From Angustibacter sp. Root456 (lineage in GTDB: Bacteria > Actinomycetota > Actinomycetes > Actinomycetales > Angustibacteraceae): 64,000 nt of DNA. Position numbers and translations under genes: made by a program. Of this stretch, positions 19,241 to 27,183 are shown in pieces (within the stretch, counting starts at the first letter, position 1; every line of letters starts with the position of its first letter). The stretch covers positions 508,079-572,078 of the forward strand of contig NZ_LMER01000001.1 of the NCBI RefSeq assembly GCF_001426435.1, in the 5' to 3' direction. The notes below the pieces were generated by a model, which had not been told where the DNA came from, did no database searches, and saw only the letters and a program-made list of their open reading frames with translations.

Positions 19241-22200
19241 CGCAGCTCTCCGCTCGGACGACGCACCGGAAGCGCCAGCAGCGCCACGAGGGCGAGCAAG
19301 CCCAGCTGGCCCCACCGCCACCAGACCAGGGTCGGGTCGACGGTGCGCACCACCAGGTGCCCACCCTGAGCGGGCAGCGCGTAGGCCTGGCGCCAGGAGC
19401 CGGCGTCCGAGAGGGTGACCGGCCGCAACCGCTGCCCGTCGAGCGTGGCCCGGCGCAGCGGCGAGGGCGTCTCGGCCAGCACGAGCAGCCGACCGCTCGG
19501 CCCGGCGGCGATGGCGGTGTCGACGCTGGCGTGCGGCCCGCTCACGGGGACGGCCGCCAGCACCCGGGCGTCGGCGCGCTCGATGCGAGCGCGAGCCGCC
19601 TGCGCGGCCGGGCCGGAGCCCACGCGCCACAGCTGCCCTTCGGGCGCGCTGCCGATGCGCGACAACCCGGCCGTGGCGTCCAGCCGGTCACCCAGGGCGG
19701 CGGGCACGGGCCGTCGGACGAGCACGAAGCGCACCGCGAGCCGGTGCAGGTCGGTGACGACCGCGTCGGCGGACGCCGCGTCGCCGGGGTCGGTGAGGGC
19801 CTCGACCGCCGAGCGCACGGGGGCATCGACCGACGCGGGGGTGGCGCCGGTGACGTCGCGCACGGCCGGCCCCGGCTCGCCGCCGTCGAGCCGGTAGGTG
19901 AGCTGGCCGTCGACGGCGGCCAGCACGAGCGTGCGCGAGGCGGTGGGGCCGGTGGCGGCGTCGGCCGCGACAGCGGGCAGCCCGACGGCGGCGCTGTGAT
20001 GGATCGGGTGGACGCCGACCCAGGCGCCGACGGCCGCGGCGGCCACCGGCGAGAGGACGGCGAGCGCCGCGACGGGCGCGAGCAGCAGCTGGCGCCAGCC
20101 GAAGCCGTGCCGCGCCAGCCGCGTCTGCAGGCCGTCGGCTGCCACCAGGGGGGCCGCGACGAGCGCGAGCAGCCCGAGCAGGGCGCCCGTGCCGGCCCAG
20201 CCGACGAGCGCGTCGGACTGCTGGCGGTCGAGCACCGTGGCCGGGGCCAGCACGGCCAGGCCGAGACCAGCCACGGCCAGCCACCCGAGGGCCGTGACGA
20301 CCCGGCCGCGTCGACCACCGCGCACCAGGGCGAGCGCGGCCAGGAGCACCAGGGGTGCGAGCCAGAGCGCTGCGACCCAGTGCGGCTGGTGGGCGGGCAG
20401 GGCGACGAGCGTGGTCCAGGCACCGGGCAGGTGCAGGCCGGCGGGCAGGGCGAGCGCGGGGGTGGGGTCGGCCACCGCACCGGCGCCGCCGAGCAGCAGC
20501 CGGGGGTCCGCCGCGAGGTCGGCGACCCACGGGCCGAGCAGCGCGACGGGCAGCACCGCCAGCGTCAGCGCCCGCCAGCGGGCGGCGCCGCGGCACAGCG
20601 TGCCCAGCAGGGCGACGACCACGACGGCGGCTCCGAGCGCTGGCACCGTGGCGCCCAGCGCGGCCGCACCGAGCACTGCGGCGAACGTGGCGGTGAGTGC
20701 GCCGGCGGCACCTCGCGTGAGGGCGCGGGCGGTGGCGGCGGCGGTGAGCGGCAGCAGCACGGCGGCCAGCACCGGCCCGAGGCGTCCGGCGCCGACGGCC
20801 GAGAACAGCACCGGTGCGCTGCCCCACGCGAACGCTGCCCAGGCGCGGGCCCACCGCGACGACGTCGCCAGACCGGCTGCGAGATAGGCGGCCCAGCCGG
20901 CGAGCAGCGGGCCGAGCAGCAGCAGCAGGGTGATCGCGAGGCCCGGGGCCGCCGTCCCGGCCACCGGGTGCAGCACCCACGTGCCGAGCGCGCGCAGCAG
21001 CACGGCGGGCGAGGCCAGGGCGGTGGTGCCGAGGCCCGCGCCGCGCAACGGGTCGAGCCCGGCGTGCCAGAGCGCCCCGGCGTCGGCCAGGCCGCCGCGC
21101 AGCTCACCGCCGACGAGGGCACCTGAGGCGAACAGCGTGCCCAGCACGTGGCGCCAGGCCACGCCCGTCATCACCGCGAGCGCCACGGTCACCAGGGTCA
21201 GCGGGTGGCGCAGCAGCCGCTTGCCCAGTCCCGCCGGAGCAGCGACGACCGGCTCGGCCTCCTCGGCGACGGGCCCGCTCTCGACGACGGTCTCGCCGGC
21301 GTCCGCGGGCTCGTGCTCGCTGTCGCGCGCCGCCCAGCCGCCGAGCACGTCGACCGTGTGGCGCACCGCCGCGAAGCGCGGGGTGAGCAGACCCGACAGG
21401 CTGCGCGCCGCCACCACCCGGCGTCCGCGCGCGCGCCAGCGTGACCCGAGCCAGCGCCAGGGCAGCAGGAGCGTCACCGCGAGCGCGTGCAGCTCCTCGC
21501 CCGCTCGGCGCGGTGACTTGGCGGCCAGCAGCAGCAGGGCTCGCCCGACACCGACCGCGACCAGGCGGGCGATCAGCCACGGCAGCGCGAGCCAGGTGCA
21601 GCGAGCCAGCGCCACGTGCTGCCCGTGCTGCCGGTCGACCCGCTGGACGGCCGCAGGGACGGCGTCGACGGCGCGCAACCCACCGGTGGCCGCCTGGGCG
21701 TCAGCCACGACCGCACGGGGGGCGAGCAGCACCCGGTGGCCGGCGAGGTGAGCGCGCCAGCACAGGTCGATGTCGTCGCGGAGCAGCTTGAGCGCGGGGT
21801 CGAAGCCGCCGAGATCGTCCCAGACGTCATGGCGCACGAGCATGCCCGCCGACGACACGGCGAGGACGTCGGAGCGGTGGTCGTGCTGGCCCTGGTCGCG
21901 CTCGACGCCGTCGAGGAAGGTGCTGCGGCGGCCGGCGCGGCTCACGGTGAGGCCGGCCTCGAGCAGCCGGTGGGGGTCGTCCCAGGCGACGATCTTGGGG
22001 CCGACGACGCCGGCCGAGGACGACGTCGTCGCGGTGTCGAGCAGCAGCTCGAGGGCCCGGGGGTCAGGAGCGCAGTCGTCGTGCAGCACCCACAGCCACC
22101 GGGTGACCTCACCACCGGCGGTGTCGGCGCCTGCCGCGACGAGGGTCGAGGCGTGCTCCAGGCCGCGACGCACGGCTGCACCGAAACCGCAGTCGCGCGG

Positions 22201-22407
22201 CGCCGTGACGACGTGGTCGTCCCCGAGGGCCTCGCGCACGAGCGACGGTGAGGCGTCGGTGGAGCCGGTGTCGACGGCGACGACGACGTCGGGCCGCCGG
22301 GTCTGTCGGCTCAGCGCCTCCAGCGCGCGCGGGAGCCAGGGCTCGCCGTCGTGGCAGACGATGACGGCGACGACGTGCTGGCGTGCGGGGGCACCCCGAC
22401 GCCGCAC
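19237..22407 (-). CDS. Giant GT2 glycosyltransferase with polytopic membrane domain
   Basis: A 1056-residue protein. Residues 1 to about 280 form a GT2 catalytic domain: VVAVIVCHDGEPWLPRALEAL, VDTGSTDASPSL, a DD-containing metal motif (LWVLHDDCAPDP) at about residue 110, and LRDDIDLCWRAHLAGHRVLL. The remaining 750 residues carry a dozen or more hydrophobic helices separated by extracytoplasmic loops. The GTG start at 22407 is 45 bases after the whiB2 stop and no start codon lies between. In actinobacteria this gene follows whiB2 and precedes DUF5719; it probably glycosylates or exports an envelope glycan. Confidence 0.88.
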   Translation of the reverse strand: MRRRGAPARQHVVAVIVCHDGEPWLPRALEALSRQTRRPDVVVAVDTGSTDASPSLVREALGDDHVVTAPRDCGFGAAVRRGLEHASTLVAAGADTAGGEVTRWLWVLHDDCAPDPRALELLLDTATTSSSAGVVGPKIVAWDDPHRLLEAGLTVSRAGRRSTFLDGVERDQGQHDHRSDVLAVSSAGMLVRHDVWDDLGGFDPALKLLRDDIDLCWRAHLAGHRVLLAPRAVVADAQAATGGLRAVDAVPAAVQRVDRQHGQHVALARCTWLALPWLIARLVAVGVGRALLLLAAKSPRRAGEELHALAVTLLLPWRWLGSRWRARGRRVVAARSLSGLLTPRFAAVRHTVDVLGGWAARDSEHEPADAGETVVESGPVAEEAEPVVAAPAGLGKRLLRHPLTLVTVALAVMTGVAWRHVLGTLFASGALVGGELRGGLADAGALWHAGLDPLRGAGLGTTALASPAVLLRALGTWVLHPVAGTAAPGLAITLLLLLGPLLAGWAAYLAAGLATSSRWARAWAAFAWGSAPVLFSAVGAGRLGPVLAAVLLPLTAAATARALTRGAAGALTATFAAVLGAAALGATVPALGAAVVVVALLGTLCRGAARWRALTLAVLPVALLGPWVADLAADPRLLLGGAGAVADPTPALALPAGLHLPGAWTTLVALPAHQPHWVAALWLAPLVLLAALALVRGGRRGRVVTALGWLAVAGLGLAVLAPATVLDRQQSDALVGWAGTGALLGLLALVAAPLVAADGLQTRLARHGFGWRQLLLAPVAALAVLSPVAAAAVGAWVGVHPIHHSAAVGLPAVAADAATGPTASRTLVLAAVDGQLTYRLDGGEPGPAVRDVTGATPASVDAPVRSAVEALTDPGDAASADAVVTDLHRLAVRFVLVRRPVPAALGDRLDATAGLSRIGSAPEGQLWRVGSGPAAQAARARIERADARVLAAVPVSGPHASVDTAIAAGPSGRLLVLAETPSPLRRATLDGQRLRPVTLSDAGSWRQAYALPAQGGHLVVRTVDPTLVWWRWGQLGLLALVALLALPVRRPSGELR

Positions 22408-22451
22408 AGCGGTGGGTGCGGCGTCCGGTGGTGCCGGCGAGGTGAGGGCGA

Positions 22452-22889
22452 TCAGCCCGCCTGCTTCTTGAGTCGGCGCCGCTCACGCTCCGACAGGCCG
22501 CCCCAGATGCCGAACCGCTCGTCGTGCGCGAGGGCGTACTCGAGGCACTCGGCGCGCACCTCGCACGACACGCAGACCTTCTTGGCCTCGCGGGTGGAGC
22601 CGCCCTTCTCGGGGAAGAACGCCTCCGGGTCCGTCTGTGCGCACAGGGCGCGCTCCTGCCACGACAGCTCGTCATCCTGCTCCGTCAGCAGCAGGATGGC
22701 GGATGACTGCTGGTCACCCAGTGCCACGACCGGTGCGGGGGCGACGGACCCCTCCCGGCGCAGGAACGCGTCGAAGCTCTCGCCCGCGGGCGGGTGGTCG
22801 ATCCCGGGAAACTCTTCGGACAGGTGCTGCGCTGCAGCCTCGTGCTCTGTCACCGATGCGGCCTCGCTCACTGCGATCAGCTTGCTCAC
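22452..22889 (-). CDS. whiB2: WhiB2-type iron-sulfur transcription regulator
   Basis: A 145-residue WhiB-like regulator with four cysteines at positions 83, 106, 109 and 115 for a 4Fe-4S cluster, the GIWGG turn and a basic C-terminal DNA-binding stretch (SERERRRLKKQ). The core ALCAQTDPEAFFPEKGGSTREAK is nearly that of WhiB2/WhmD/WhiB, which controls septation together with WhiA. The GTG start has a perfect AGGAGG site seven bases upstream. The N-terminal 75 residues are an acidic extension longer than in mycobacterial WhiB2. Confidence 0.93.
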   Translation of the reverse strand: MSKLIAVSEAASVTEHEAAAQHLSEEFPGIDHPPAGESFDAFLRREGSVAPAPVVALGDQQSSAILLLTEQDDELSWQERALCAQTDPEAFFPEKGGSTREAKKVCVSCEVRAECLEYALAHDERFGIWGGLSERERRRLKKQAG

Positions 22890-23189
22890 GGCCCCTCCTC
22901 GACCCTAGATGTCCGCCGTCCCCCTCCCCGGAGAGCGGCGCGACATGCTTGGAATTACACGCGTGTCATGCCCTCCTCGTCAAGCCGAACGGTGATATTT
23001 ACCCGCGGGCTCGCGGATGCGTCCGAATGGGTGAACGATGCCCCGCTCCGACGAGCGCTCGCGCGACGACTGCCACCCGGCCGACTCGTGTCTCCTGCGC
23101 CCCCGTTCCGGTGAAATTGCGGCCTATTCAGAGCGGTGTGACATGTGAAATATTTCCGGCCGTCCGTCACCCGAGTCAAAGGTGCCCTC
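22890..23189. other. Non-coding spacer upstream of whiB2
   Basis: 300 bases with no supportable gene. The part near whiB2 should hold its promoter. The half beyond about 22970 belongs to the disrupted region and shows only short open frames without family matches. Confidence 0.5.
22951..22970 (-). promoter_or_regulatory. Palindrome in the whiB2 upstream region
   Basis: Reading towards whiB2 the site is CATGACACGCGTGTAATTCC. It contains the perfect palindrome ACACGCGTGT and a GACAC sequence, the latter being the reported core of WhiA sites in Streptomyces. It lies about 62-81 bases before the GTG start, a good distance for a promoter or operator. WhiA control of a whiB homologue would fit known sporulation/division biology, but this is inference. 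Confidence 0.35.
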
Positions 23190-23462
23190 ATGCGCAGACA
23201 CTCGGCAGCCGGTCTCCTGGCAGCGCTCAGCATCAGTGCCGTAGCAGCGGCCTCGCTCAGCTCCCCCGCTGTCGCGGCAGAGCATCACCCGCCAGCCACG
23301 TCGGCGGCTGCAGCTCACCGCACCGCAGGCGACGAGGGCCCGCAGCCCCCGGTCGCTCCCCCAGCACATCGCCAGCAGGCGCTTCGCGCACAGGCCATGA
23401 AGCGGCTGAACGCCGGAACGCTGGCCCGGAGCGCCGACGGCAGCGGTCCGTACTCGGTGTAG
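23190..23462 (+). pseudogene. 5' fragment of a secreted, immune-inhibitor-A-like (M6) protease gene
   Basis: Starts at ATG 23190 with an AAGG ribosome site. It encodes a clear Sec signal peptide (RRHSAAGLLAALSISAVAAASLSSPAVAA) and then about 60 residues that include RQQALRAQAMKRLNAG, resembling the propeptide start of M6 immune-inhibitor-A proteases. Frame homology stops at about codon 85, where the sequence runs into the antisense of an RHS fragment (SADGSGPYSV then stop). The protease domain is missing, so I call it a truncated remnant. The M6 assignment rests on a short motif. Confidence 0.5.
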
Positions 23463-23830
23463 TCGGCCCACCCGGTGATGGCCGTGGCCGCGGTCCTGCT
23501 GTCCTGAGCTGCAGGGAGGTCGATGGTGGTGACGACGTCGCCGTGCAGGCTGGCCAGCATCAACTGCACGGTGCCGGCGTCGGAGCCGTACGCAGTGATG
23601 GTGGCACCCAGGTCCCCGCCGAGGGACTCCACGAACCGGGTCACCGACGCCGGCTCGCTGGTGTCGGCGGGGTTGGTGGTGACGGTCCAGGACGGGTTGT
23701 CGGACTCGTCGGTGTAGTGCCGGACCGTGCGGCTATTGGTCTCCGCTGACGTCGCCTGGTCGGTGTGGGTGGTGTCGGCCTGGACGCGTCGACCGTGCGC
23801 GTCCAGCATGAAAGCGCGATGCGGTGTTGA
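23463..23830 (-). pseudogene. RHS-repeat core fragment 2
   Basis: On this strand the frame reads AFMLDAHGRRVQADTT, HYTDESDNPSWTV, LASLHGDVVTTIDLPAAQ and GWADYTEYG. These are the repeats that precede the conserved core of RHS/YD proteins. It is a diverged copy of the segment at about 25690-26110 (LDAGGRR, HYADASDNPAWTV, LANLHGDVVTTIDIPTTQ, GWADYSEYG). The frame runs on to 23315 as an antisense overlap of the protease fragment, but RHS similarity ends at about 23463. It has no start of its own, no repeats upstream and no tail downstream. Confidence 0.8.
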
Positions 23831-23840
23831 GACGCGCCGT

Positions 23841-24216
23841 TCAGCCAGCGCGCTTCTTCAGTAGTGCGATTCCGACAAAGGTGGCCCCGATGCCAAGAAC
23901 GATCAACGGAACCTCGTGGCCCAATGGGCCGCTGGCTTCGACATATTCCCCGTTGCGCTGTCGGTATACGTGCAACTGCTGACCCGCCCTATAGTCCGTG
24001 CGGGAATCGCTCGACGCGAGCACTCGAACCGTAGATCCGTCGGCTTCGGCCACAAGTTCGACCCCTCTCGGCAAGCGCTCGCACCGACTTGACCGTGACG
24101 TCGCGCTGCTCGAAAGAGTCCAATGAGGCAACTGTAGAGATGCCGGTGATGGCACCCAACGCCACGAAACACATACCAAGAAGGAACAGAGCCTTCCAGT
24201 GTCGCAGGAAAGCCAT
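23841..24216 (-). pseudogene. Frameshifted two-helix membrane protein
   Basis: ATG 24216 opens MAFLRHWKALFLLGMCFVAL with a first membrane helix and reads well to VKSVRALAER. Deleting one G from the GGGG tract (24062-24065 on the plus strand) joins it to VELVAEADGSTVRVLASS, then YRAGQQLHVYRQRNGEYV and a second helix (VPLIVLGIGATFVGIALLKK). The result is a coherent 120-odd residue protein with a small domain between two helices, like DUF3592 proteins. Either a real inactivating indel or a sequencing error in a G run. It may once have been an immunity protein. Confidence 0.7.
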
Positions 24217-24263
24217 CTAGGGTTTCTTCGTCTTCTTCATAGTTGGATAGGTGCCTGGCTGAC

Positions 24264-24420
24264 TTAGTGCCAAATCTTAGGAATACGCCAGGTGTGAGTG
24301 TATCCCGCACCTCCCCACAATCCGCCCCCGCTCCCGAGCGAGTATGAACCATGGCGATAGTGGTGCTGCGTGTGACGAGAGCGCGATTGCCACGCGTACT
24401 GGCCCTGCATCCCCCAGCCT
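24264..24420 (-). other. Possible orphan toxin-tail sequence
   Basis: After the transposase remnant the open frame continues through GMQGQYAWQSRSRHTQHHY and GGGLWGGAGYTHTWRIPKIWH to a stop at 24264. The Gly/Trp/Tyr-rich pattern looks like the C-terminal tails attached to RHS cores, and it precedes a small membrane gene as a toxin precedes its immunity gene. There is no RHS core in front of it and I recognise no toxin family. Could be chance coding. Confidence 0.25.
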
Positions 24421-24537
24421 CCGCCAAGGCACGACACGCTGATCCCCAAGGTCCTCGGGACCTGGGCCGCCGGCTCACCCGCCTCGACCAAGACCCAAAG
24501 CGCGACGCCGGAACTCCGGCGGCTTGGCTGCAGGCAT
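24421..24537 (-). pseudogene. IS3-type transposase (OrfA) N-terminal remnant
   Basis: ATG 24537, with an AGGGAG ribosome site, encodes PAAKPPEFRRRALGL. One inserted T (in the GGTCTTGGTC stretch) shifts the frame. The next frame continues VEAGEPAAQVPRTLGISVSCL, giving the helix-turn-helix of IS3-family OrfA proteins (pattern PPEFRRRAL...LGIS.SCL). Only about 40 codons remain and no inverted repeats or second orf are visible. Confidence 0.65.
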
Positions 24538-24644
24538 CCCAGACTCCCTTCCGAGGCGATCATCGCCTCAGATCAGGTGTCCGGAGAAGCGCGTCAGGCT
24601 CCAGCCACTTCGAATGCCATCCGCGTTGACGGCAAGAGCTAACC

Positions 24645-25016
24645 TCACAGCCACCAGTACAGCAAGCCAGTAACGACCACGAGTGCGATCGCACCAAAAG
24701 CGGTGACCCATTTGTCGACTCGCTTATCCTCCTCCGACCAGTCTTCGCCGTAGTCCTCGCCAAACATGCTCGAAGGCTCCGGTCGAACCCACGCGATGAG
24801 GGCCGCGGTCAGAAAGAGCCCCACGGCACCAGTGGACAGCGTAAGGACTACCGAGTACCCCTTGATTACGGCGCCAGAGACCGCCCCAAGTCCTGCCAGC
24901 AAGACGGCAAATGTGGCCGTCGAGCGAGAACGCCCCCCCGGCCACTGTCTCCTAATCACGAAGACGACTGCGCAAGCGCCGGCCAGAAAGAATGCAGTCG
25001 CAGGTATCAGCTCCAT
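24645..25016 (-). CDS. Small membrane protein, possible immunity protein for the RHS tail
   Basis: A 123-residue protein with four predicted membrane helices: MELIPATAFFLAGACAVVF, STATFAVLLAGLGAVSGAV, a third at VVLTLSTGAVGLFLTAALIAW and FGAIALVVVTGLLYWWL at the end. A strongly acidic loop (MFGEDYGEDWSEEDKR) precedes the last helix. The ATG at 25016 is 14 bases after the stop of the RHS fragment at 25030, the place where an immunity gene would be. I do not recognise the family; an in-frame ATG at 25067 would overlap the RHS frame. Confidence 0.55.
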   Translation of the reverse strand: MELIPATAFFLAGACAVVFVIRRQWPGGRSRSTATFAVLLAGLGAVSGAVIKGYSVVLTLSTGAVGLFLTAALIAWVRPEPSSMFGEDYGEDWSEEDKRVDKWVTAFGAIALVVVTGLLYWWL

Positions 25017-25029
25017 GCCACTGTCCCTC

Positions 25030-26112
25030 TTATCCGGTCCGTCGTGCCGCAGGCTGAGATTGGGCACCCTGGTTCATCAGCCAGAGTGCCACGTACTTGT
25101 GGTGGTACCTGCTGTAGGAAGCACCGCCGCGTCGTGAAGCAGCCCGCCATCCCATGCCGATGAGCCCTCCGCGCCGACGGTGGAGTGCACGGAAGACACT
25201 CCCGGTCCTGAGCCTGGAGGGAACAAACGACTTGCGCAGTAGCCTCCCGCGGCCGCCCATTGCCACGTTCAGCGCAGTTGTAATGAGTTGTCGCCTGGCG
25301 GCCGAACGGTTGCCGGCAAGCCGGTATGCACCTGCTGCCATCAACCCCGTTGCGACGGAGACAGCCTGACACTGCGCCAGCGGGCACCAAGAGATGACAC
25401 TGCTCGCAATAGAGAGCCCTCGCGCCGCGCTGGCGAACCGGCGCTTCCACTTCTTGCTGAGCCCCCAGTGGCCGTCGAGGTCAACCGCGTTGATGGGGTC
25501 TTGGGGGTAGGTGTAGGCGGTGGTGTTGCCGCCGGGTTCGGGGTCGGTGCTGGTGAAGGCGCCGACGGCCGGGTTGTACAGGCGGTCGCCCATCAACGTG
25601 AGGCCGGCGGTCTCAGCAGTGGTGGAGCGCTGCTTTGCGCCGAGCCACCCATACCCGACCTTGCCTGCCACAGCTGCCGACGTGGTGGCCGGACCGCAGG
25701 GGTTGCCGTACTCGCTGTAGTCGGCCCAGCCGGTCATCGACGTGGCCGGGTCGCTGGATGCCTGGGTGGTGGGGATGTCGATGGTGGTGACGACGTCACC
25801 GTGCAGGTTCGCCAGCGTGAGCTCGGCGGCCCCGTCGGAAGCGATGGTGGCGGCCAGGTCACCGCTCAACGACTCGCCGTACCGGGTGGTCGTCGTCGTG
25901 GTTGTCGTGCCGGCGGTGTCGGTGGCCACGGTCCAGGCCGGGTTGTCGCTGGCGTCGGCGTAGTGCCGTTCCAGCGTCGAGGTCGCCGTGCTGGTCCCCG
26001 AGGTGGTCGTGGTGGTTGCCACGGTCCGGCGCCCGCCGGCGTCCAAGGCCAGCGTCATGGTGGTGTCGCCTCGGGTGATGGTGTGGGCCGGGTCGTCTTC
26101 GTAATAGCCCCT
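25030..26112 (-). pseudogene. RHS-repeat protein, C-terminal fragment 1 with variable tail
   Basis: The frame begins after an in-frame stop near 26120 with GYYEDDPAHTITRGDTTMTLALDAGGRR and continues through the end of the RHS core, GDRLYNPAVGAFTSTDPEPG and PINAVDLDGHWG. Everything expected upstream (signal, long YD repeats; usually over 1000 residues) is gone. After the core comes a unique 140-residue tail (25030 to about 25455): a hydrophobic stretch, then a very basic end (SRYHHKYVALWLMNQG). By analogy with polymorphic toxins this tail would be the effector. An internal ATG at 26058 could still start a protein, but secretion is lost. Confidence 0.8.
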
Positions 26113-26196
26113 TGGGGCATGAGTTCACGACGGCGGACTGGGCGGTGGCAGTGGACCGCATGCCGAGGCAACAGGGCGGGCTGACAGACTCGCGGC

Positions 26197-27183
26197 ATGC
26201 GGATCACAGCCCTGGCCGGTGGCGTCGGCGGCGCCCGGTTCCTGCGCGGACTGCTCGCGCACCTCGAGACCAGCGACGACCCCGAGCGACGCACCGCCGA
26301 GGTGACGGTGATCGGCAACACCGGGGACGACATCACGCTGTTCGGCCTGCGGGTGTGCCCTGATCTCGACACCGTGATGTACACGCTCGGCGGTGGCATC
26401 AACGACGCCCAGGGCTGGGGGCGAGACGACGAGACGCACGTGGTGCAGGGCGAGCTCGCGGCGTACGGCGCGCAGCCGCAGTGGTTCGGCCTCGGCGACC
26501 GCGACTTCGCCACCCACATCGCCCGCACCCAGCTGCTGGGCCTCGGCCTGCCGCTGTCGGAGGTGACCGGCGTCCTGTGCGAGCGGTGGGGGCTGCCCGA
26601 CCGGCGCGTGCGCCTGCTGCCGATGAGTGACGACTCGGTCGAGACGCACGTGGTGGTCGAGGACGACGAAGGCCGGCGCGCGATCCACTTCCAGGAGTGG
26701 TGGGTGCGCCACCAGGCGTCGCTACCCGCGCAACAGATCCTGTCGGTCGGGATGGAGCGGGCCACGGCCGCACCCGGCGTGCTGGACGCGATCCGCGACG
26801 CCGACGTCGTGCTGCTGCCACCGAGCAACCCGGTGGTGTCGATCGGCATCGTGCTCGGTGTGCCGGGCGTGCGGGACGCCGTCCGCGGCACACGGGCACC
26901 GGTGGTGGGGGTGTCACCACTGGTCGGTGGACGCCCGGTGCGCGGCCACGCCGACGCCTGCCTGGCCGCCATCGGCGTCGAGACGACGTCGCGCGCCGTG
27001 GCCGGGCTCTACGAGGACTTCCTCGACGGCTGGCTCGTCGACGCGGCTGACGAGCAGGAGCGCTGGCCGGCACGGCTCACCGTCCGCTCGCGCCCGCTGC
27101 TCATGACGGACGTCGAGGCCACCGCCGCGATCGCCGGCGCCGCCCTCGACCTGGCCGTGGAGCTGAAGGACCAGCGTGCCTGA
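26197..27183 (+). CDS. fbiA: 2-phospho-L-lactate/phosphoenolpyruvate transferase (F420)
   Basis: A 328-residue CofD/FbiA enzyme which joins the activated three-carbon phosphate to the deazaflavin FO, giving F420-0 or its dehydro form. Seen: ITALAGGVGGARFLRGL, the VIGNTGDDITLFGLRVCPDLDTVMY nucleotide/FO site and TLGGGINDAQGWG. Full length. The start ATG lies directly after the RHS remnant. Its usual neighbour, the divergent whiB2, has been pushed 3.3 kb away. Confidence 0.97.
   Translation: MRITALAGGVGGARFLRGLLAHLETSDDPERRTAEVTVIGNTGDDITLFGLRVCPDLDTVMYTLGGGINDAQGWGRDDETHVVQGELAAYGAQPQWFGLGDRDFATHIARTQLLGLGLPLSEVTGVLCERWGLPDRRVRLLPMSDDSVETHVVVEDDEGRRAIHFQEWWVRHQASLPAQQILSVGMERATAAPGVLDAIRDADVVLLPPSNPVVSIGIVLGVPGVRDAVRGTRAPVVGVSPLVGGRPVRGHADACLAAIGVETTSRAVAGLYEDFLDGWLVDAADEQERWPARLTVRSRPLLMTDVEATAAIAGAALDLAVELKDQRA

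Noticed and set aside
22955-23233. A 92-codon minus-strand gene between whiB2 and the protease stub
   Set aside because: No ribosome site or homology; it overlaps the signal-peptide coding region in antisense.
25007-25450. A 147-codon frame within the RHS tail
   Set aside because: Same strand but another frame than the continuous RHS frame; Cys/His-rich by chance and without a plausible start context.
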